Positions 8,215 to 10,863 of a stretch of 10,863 nucleotides of DNA are shown here, piece by piece. How positions within the stretch are numbered: the first letter of the stretch is position 1; each line of letters starts with the position of its first letter. The position numbers were made by a program, and so were the translations under genes. The notes beneath the pieces are model-generated. The model saw nothing but the letters and a program-made list of their open reading frames with translations, searched no databases and was not told the DNA's origin. Source of the stretch: Kouleothrix aurantiaca (GTDB lineage Bacteria > Chloroflexota > Chloroflexia > Chloroflexales > Roseiflexaceae); assembly GCA_001399705.1 (NCBI GenBank), contig LJCR01000036.1, positions 1 through 10,863 on the forward strand. The letters are read 5' to 3'.

Positions 8215-8799
8215 TCAAGCTTCCTCGCCACGGTAGAAATCCAGTCGCAGTCGCTCCTGTGCGAGGAAGAGATAGATACGACTGGATTGTGGTGGGCGGG
8301 CACCCGGTATCAACAAGACTATCGGAACGATCCGACCGCTCGCCGGGTCGCGCGGCTCCTGTTCCGCCACCGCCTCCATCAGGCCGGTGGGCGTTCCAAG
8401 TGGGTGAAGTGCGGCGAGGCCGCGTACCACAACGACTGGAGAGCCGGTTGCCGGCACGGCTTCAATCTGTGTGGCGATCGCGCGGTTGAGGGCGCGCGCC
8501 CACAGGCGAACAATCGACTCCTTGGCGCCATCACTGCTATCTGGGTCGTTCAGCAACGCCTCACGGCGCTCCTCCTGGCCAGCGAGGCTCTGCATCGTCA
8601 GTGGCAGCAGGTCGATGTGATAGAACGTCAGCGCAGCATCGCTCTGGAACTCGTCATCCACCAGGCGGCGGGTCACGCGCTCCTGGTCCGGCGGGTACAC
8701 GAAGTAGACATACGGGCGACCACTGCTATGGCCGATGCCGTCGTAGGTGGTGCGGAGGCGCTGATGGAGCTGGCGGAGGCGATCGGCCAGGTCGGTCAT
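8215..8799 (-). CDS. brxB: BREX protein BrxB (DUF1788 family)
   Basis: A 194-residue protein starting at the ATG 8799-8797, which overlaps the TGA of brxA (ATGA) and has GGGAGG seven bases upstream; the longer reading from 8859 would add 20 unlikely residues and overlap brxA by 64 bases. Features matching the DUF1788 family are RPYVYFVYPPDQE (28-40), the alpha/beta pattern FYHIDLLPL (59-67), a hydrophobic strand before VVVVRGLAALHPL (122-134), PIVLLIPG (159-166), and a C-terminal SRIYLFLAQ ending in FYRGEEA. BrxB is a small conserved core protein of type 1, 5 and 6 BREX systems; its biochemical role is unclear, though genetic work on BREX shows it is required. Position after brxA supports the call. 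Confidence 0.85.
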   Translation of the reverse strand: MTDLADRLRQLHQRLRTTYDGIGHSSGRPYVYFVYPPDQERVTRRLVDDEFQSDAALTFYHIDLLPLTMQSLAGQEERREALLNDPDSSDGAKESIVRLWARALNRAIATQIEAVPATGSPVVVVRGLAALHPLGTPTGLMEAVAEQEPRDPASGRIVPIVLLIPGARPPQSSRIYLFLAQERLRLDFYRGEEA

Positions 8800-9524
8800 G
8801 AGACGGCCTCCCGGCGTGTCAGATCGGTGAGAGCAGCACGGATGCGGCGCGGTTCCCACAGCCAGATGTGCCAGTCGGGATGCTCGACGACGGCTTCGGC
8901 GGACACACCTTCCGCCAGGAGCAAGCGCACCAGGTGATCGGCGACAGGCGGCGGTACGGTGGGCTCGACGATCTGTTTCTGTTCCCGGCCGCGCAACAGC
9001 CCATAGTCGCGCAGGATTGAGAGCATATTGCCGGCCAACTTCTCGCGGGTGGCGTGGCTCCAGCTATCGATCTCCGGGTGCTCCGGCTGCGCCTGGTCGA
9101 GGAACCGCTGCACATCGGCGCGCACCAGTGTGTGCTCGCCGCTGCGCCAGCGTGGCATGATGATGTGTTGCACGAAGTCGTACAACAACGTATCCTGTCG
9201 CACGGCGTGCAGCAGGAGCGCGGTGAGAAGGCTGGGCTGGTAGGTGTCCTGAGCAAACGTCGCCAGGTCATCGTACACCCAGGTGGGCGGCGTCCAGCGG
9301 GTGAGCCGCTGCTGGATGACCTTGACGATCGTGATGCGGGTCTCACGGGCGCGCTGGGGCAGGCCGCCGTCGACGAGCGCGCGGCGGGTGGCAGCAAGGT
9401 CGCCAAGCTGCGCGTAGGTCAGCAGGAACTGCCGGGTCTCCTCCAACAAGCCAGCTTTAGAGGCATTGGTGGGGAGGTAGGGGCCGCTCGCCCGCCAACG
9501 GGTATCATGCGATCGCTGTGTCAC
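8796..9524 (-). CDS. brxA: BREX protein BrxA (DUF1819, NusB-like fold)
   Basis: A 242-residue protein. The start is a GTG at 9524, overlapping the TGA of the HTH gene (GTGA), supported by GGGAGG six bases upstream within that gene. The hallmark of the family is the segment FLDQAQPEHPEIDSWSHATR (141-160) followed by EKLAGNMLSILRDYGLLRG (161-179), the PEI..WS..TR.KLA...L..LRD.GLL pattern of DUF1819. Helical regions at 26-52 and 85-125 agree with an alpha-helical, NusB-like protein. BrxA is a core BREX component reported to bind DNA in type 1 systems; its mechanism is not settled. A few N-terminal residues (1-20) look like an extension. The downstream brxB overlaps by four bases, implying translational coupling. 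Confidence 0.86.
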   Translation of the reverse strand: MTQRSHDTRWRASGPYLPTNASKAGLLEETRQFLLTYAQLGDLAATRRALVDGGLPQRARETRITIVKVIQQRLTRWTPPTWVYDDLATFAQDTYQPSLLTALLLHAVRQDTLLYDFVQHIIMPRWRSGEHTLVRADVQRFLDQAQPEHPEIDSWSHATREKLAGNMLSILRDYGLLRGREQKQIVEPTVPPPVADHLVRLLLAEGVSAEAVVEHPDWHIWLWEPRRIRAALTDLTRREAVS

Positions 9525-9823
9525 GCTGGACCTCCCGTGCGCTGGAGATCGGCGTCGTGCGGGGTCGGCGCGACGGTGGCGTGAATACGAGCGTCGTGCA
9601 ACAGCTTGAGCACATCGCTGCGCAGGAAGCGGTAGCTCCGTCCGACACGCACCGACGCGACGCGGCCCTCGCGCGCCCAGCGCTGCACCGAGCGCTCGTG
9701 AACGCGCAGCACCGCAGCGACTTCGGCGACGGTCAGCGTGTCCGGGTAGGCGGCAAGCAGGTGCTCAAGCTCTGCTTGTGGTAATGGAGAATGGTGATAC
9801 GACACAGGCGACAGCCCCGACAT
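9521..9823 (-). CDS. Excisionase/MerR-type helix-turn-helix DNA-binding protein (HTH_17-like)
   Basis: A 100-residue protein and the first cistron of the operon. Residues 30-75 form a typical winged HTH of the excisionase/MerR-like class: LTVAEVAAVLRVHERSVQRW (30-49) is the helix-turn-helix, followed by AREGRVASVRVGRSYRF (50-66), the wing, and FLRSDVLKLL. The N-terminal part, about 25 residues, and the Pro/Ala-rich C-terminal tail (82-100) are less conserved in look. The family binds DNA in excision, replication or transcription control. Because it is co-transcribed with and overlaps brxA, a role as operon regulator is the simplest guess, but unproven; well-studied BREX regulators (BrxR) belong to the WYL-type wHTH family instead. 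No Shine-Dalgarno is seen before the ATG at 9823, so it may be almost leaderless, given the promoter just upstream. Start uncertain. Confidence 0.72.
   Translation of the reverse strand: MSGLSPVSYHHSPLPQAELEHLLAAYPDTLTVAEVAAVLRVHERSVQRWAREGRVASVRVGRSYRFLRSDVLKLLHDARIHATVAPTPHDADLQRTGGPA
9530..9535 (-). promoter_or_regulatory. Ribosome binding site deciding the GTG start of brxA
   Basis: GGGAGG lies on the minus strand inside the last codons of the HTH gene, about six bases before the GTG at 9524. It makes the non-ATG start credible and couples brxA to the HTH gene. Confidence 0.55.
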
Positions 9824-9842
9824 AAGCGAATCACATAAAGAA

Positions 9843-9871
9843 AGTATACCCCATCTGGCAACCGTTGACGA
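9843..9871 (-). promoter_or_regulatory. Candidate promoter of the BREX operon
   Basis: Reading the minus strand there is TATACT (9848-9843) as a -10 box and TCGTCA (9871-9866, four of six matches to TTGACA) as a -35 box, 17 bases apart. This would put the transcript start near 9836, about 13 bases before the HTH start codon, so the leader would be very short. A small dyad CAAC-C-GTTG (9859-9867) overlaps the -35 side and could be part of an operator. The match is by eye only. Confidence 0.35.
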
Positions 9872-9996
9872 TCACAAAATGGATACGAGTCGTAGGCATA
9901 CCTTCAAGTCACAATTCCGTGGCCATTCAGCAGTAAAAGGTGCGCCTGACGGTAGATTGCGTATCACAGATCTATGGACTCGTCGGCTTATTCGCG

Positions 9997-10025
9997 TCGA
10001 TTATTTACTTAATCTCGATAATTTA
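9997..10025. repeat. Imperfect 11-bp direct repeat
   Basis: TCGATTATTTA and TCGATAATTTA differ at one base and start 18 bases apart in the AT-richer gap upstream of the operon. Such closely spaced repeats can be binding sites for a regulator, but in AT-rich sequence a chance match is quite possible. Confidence 0.3.
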
Positions 10026-10148
10026 CGGCCTTACTGCACCACAGATATAGGGAGAAACTTTCTTGCGTATATCACATCACCCCTTGACAGTAACGACCAA
10101 TACCAACATTCGTAGTGGGAAACAGCTATAGCCAGAGACAACCAGCAA

Positions 10149-10863
10149 TCAGGTGGCTCCATCCAGATCGAACCCTAACCATGCAAGTTGCTCGCGCAGA
10201 CCCTCTACCTGATCCATAGCAACCAGCAGGGTAGTCGGTCCCAGCCTCCCCCGAATTGCGGGTCGAAAGAGCGGACTCTCCGCGATCGCCCGCGCCACCC
10301 CCGGTTCCGGGCAGCGCAGCACCAGCACTGTCTCCAGCGTCCCGACCGGTCTCGCCCCCGCCCACGCCCGTAGGGCAACCTCCAACACGGGGGGTAGGGT
10401 ATGCGTCAGCCGATCGCTCAGGAGTGGCAGCAGGTTGTCGAGCGACCGCCCAGCGGCGACGGCTGCACGCATGCGCGCCGCCGTGAACCGCCATGTCCCA
10501 TCCGCCGCACTCTCGGTCCAGGGAGTGAGCTGAGCGACGAGGAACAGATCAGGCGGTTTTGCGAGTGTCAGTTCACCCGTCTCCGTCACGGTCAAGCACA
10601 CCGGCCGGGCTTTCGTGTAATCTATCCGGGGCATGCCTCGCTTGTCTGGTATGGGTCCGTTCAGCAACACGAAGCGCTCGCCCACGATGGTCCCATCCAG
10701 CCCGCTATCGAGCGCCACCTGGCGCGCTTTGGCGTCACGAAACTCCAGCAATCGCGCCTGGCGGTACACCTTCACCTGCTCGCGCTGCTGGCCCCACGCT
10801 CGCAGCGTGGCTTCGAGATTCACAGGCACTGTGGCAACCGCGCCCGCGCGCAACGCTGCCAGA
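10149..10863 (-). CDS. C-terminal part of a helicase-associated (XPB/Ssl2-like) protein (5' end outside window)
   Basis: The frame ends at a TGA at 10149 and is open to the right edge, giving at least 237 residues. The TTG at 10853 is not needed as a start because the codons before it, Leu-Ala-Ala, are also open, so the gene very likely begins outside. Two similar segments can be seen: EATLRAWGQQREQVKVYRQA (in the first 40 residues) and PPVLEVALRAWAGARPVGTL followed by ETVLVLRCPEPGVARAI and a GRLGPTTLLVAMDQVEGL segment. The pattern of a W-containing helix, a strand with VLV.R.P, and RLGPT.L.V near the end resembles the helicase-associated C-terminal part of XPB/Ssl2-type proteins found in GC-rich bacteria. 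This is a resemblance, not proof; no helicase motif lies in the window. It shares strand with the BREX operon but the 325-base gap and separate promoter suggest it is not part of it. Confidence 0.45.
   Translation of the reverse strand, partial: LAALRAGAVATVPVNLEATLRAWGQQREQVKVYRQARLLEFRDAKARQVALDSGLDGTIVGERFVLLNGPIPDKRGMPRIDYTKARPVCLTVTETGELTLAKPPDLFLVAQLTPWTESAADGTWRFTAARMRAAVAAGRSLDNLLPLLSDRLTHTLPPVLEVALRAWAGARPVGTLETVLVLRCPEPGVARAIAESPLFRPAIRGRLGPTTLLVAMDQVEGLREQLAWLGFDLDGAT

Larger units (their letters stand above)
9824..10148. other. Intergenic region, AT-richer than the genes
   Basis: A 325-base gap between the helicase-like gene and the BREX operon. It is clearly less GC-rich than the genes on either side. 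It holds the candidate promoter at its left end, an imperfect direct repeat TCGATTATTTA (9997-10007) and TCGATAATTTA (10015-10025, one mismatch, 18 bases apart), and a short self-complementary GCTATAGC around 10125-10132. No clear terminator hairpin with a T-run follows the upstream gene, and no RNA gene is recognised. A 78-codon plus-strand frame here is not convincing. Confidence 0.5.

Noticed and set aside
8800..8859. Upstream start for brxB adding 20 residues
   Set aside because: It would overlap brxA by 64 bases; the ATG at 8799 has a GGGAGG site and the common ATGA overlap.
9879..10115. Plus-strand frame of 78 codons in the intergenic gap
   Set aside because: No ribosome binding site, no recognisable domain, and it crosses the direct repeat; a chance open frame is more likely, though a small gene cannot be fully excluded.
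10125..10132. GCTATAGC palindrome as terminator or operator
   Set aside because: Too short, with no T-run on the minus strand; eight-base palindromes occur often by chance.
10851..10853. TTG at 10853 as the start of the helicase-like gene
   Set aside because: Codons upstream of it are open to the window edge and the protein begins mid-domain, so the true start is most likely outside.
1..10863. CRISPR array, tRNA/rRNA genes, insertion sequence
   Set aside because: No regularly spaced repeats, tRNA-like cloverleaf, rRNA-like sequence or transposase was noticed on either strand.

Overview
The window reads as most of the front part of a BREX (bacteriophage exclusion) defence operon, with every convincing gene on the minus strand, so the operon runs from high to low coordinates. 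In transcription order: an excisionase/MerR-like helix-turn-helix protein (9823-9521), BrxA (9524-8796), BrxB (8799-8215), a HEPN-like protein (8195-7527), BrxC/PglY split by a single-base frameshift (7506-3869), a PD-(D/E)XK nuclease-like protein (3845-2751) and the N-terminal 915 residues of the methyltransferase PglX/BrxX (2747 to beyond position 1). The usual later BREX genes (pglZ and brxL, or brxD/brxH) would lie past the left edge, so the subtype cannot be settled here. brxA-brxB-brxC-pglX order fits type 1 and related types 5 and 6.

The genes are tightly packed. The HTH gene and brxA share a GTGA overlap, brxA and brxB share an ATGA overlap, and the other gaps are about 3 to 23 bases. 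Most starts have a clear GGAG-type ribosome binding site. A candidate promoter sits just upstream of the HTH gene, which would then be the first cistron and a possible autoregulator. Upstream is an AT-richer gap of 325 bases (9824-10148), then the 3' end of another minus-strand gene whose product resembles the C-terminal part of XPB/Ssl2-type helicase-associated proteins.

The most interesting aspects are: two extra putative nuclease genes (a HEPN protein with an RHxxxH motif and a PD-(D/E)XK protein) placed between BREX core genes; a clean one-base lesion in brxC that restores a full-length protein of 1212 residues if one A is added near 6309; and a sharp fall in GC inside pglX that coincides with the end of the catalytic domain and the start of the target-recognition part, suggesting that the specificity half was exchanged by recombination.

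The organism is a GC-rich bacterium. The general look of the proteins (the HTH_17 protein, the helicase-associated fragment, Ala/Arg-rich BrxC) would suit Chloroflexota, but this is an impression and not something the sequence proves. No tRNA, rRNA, CRISPR array, insertion sequence or clear terminator was seen.
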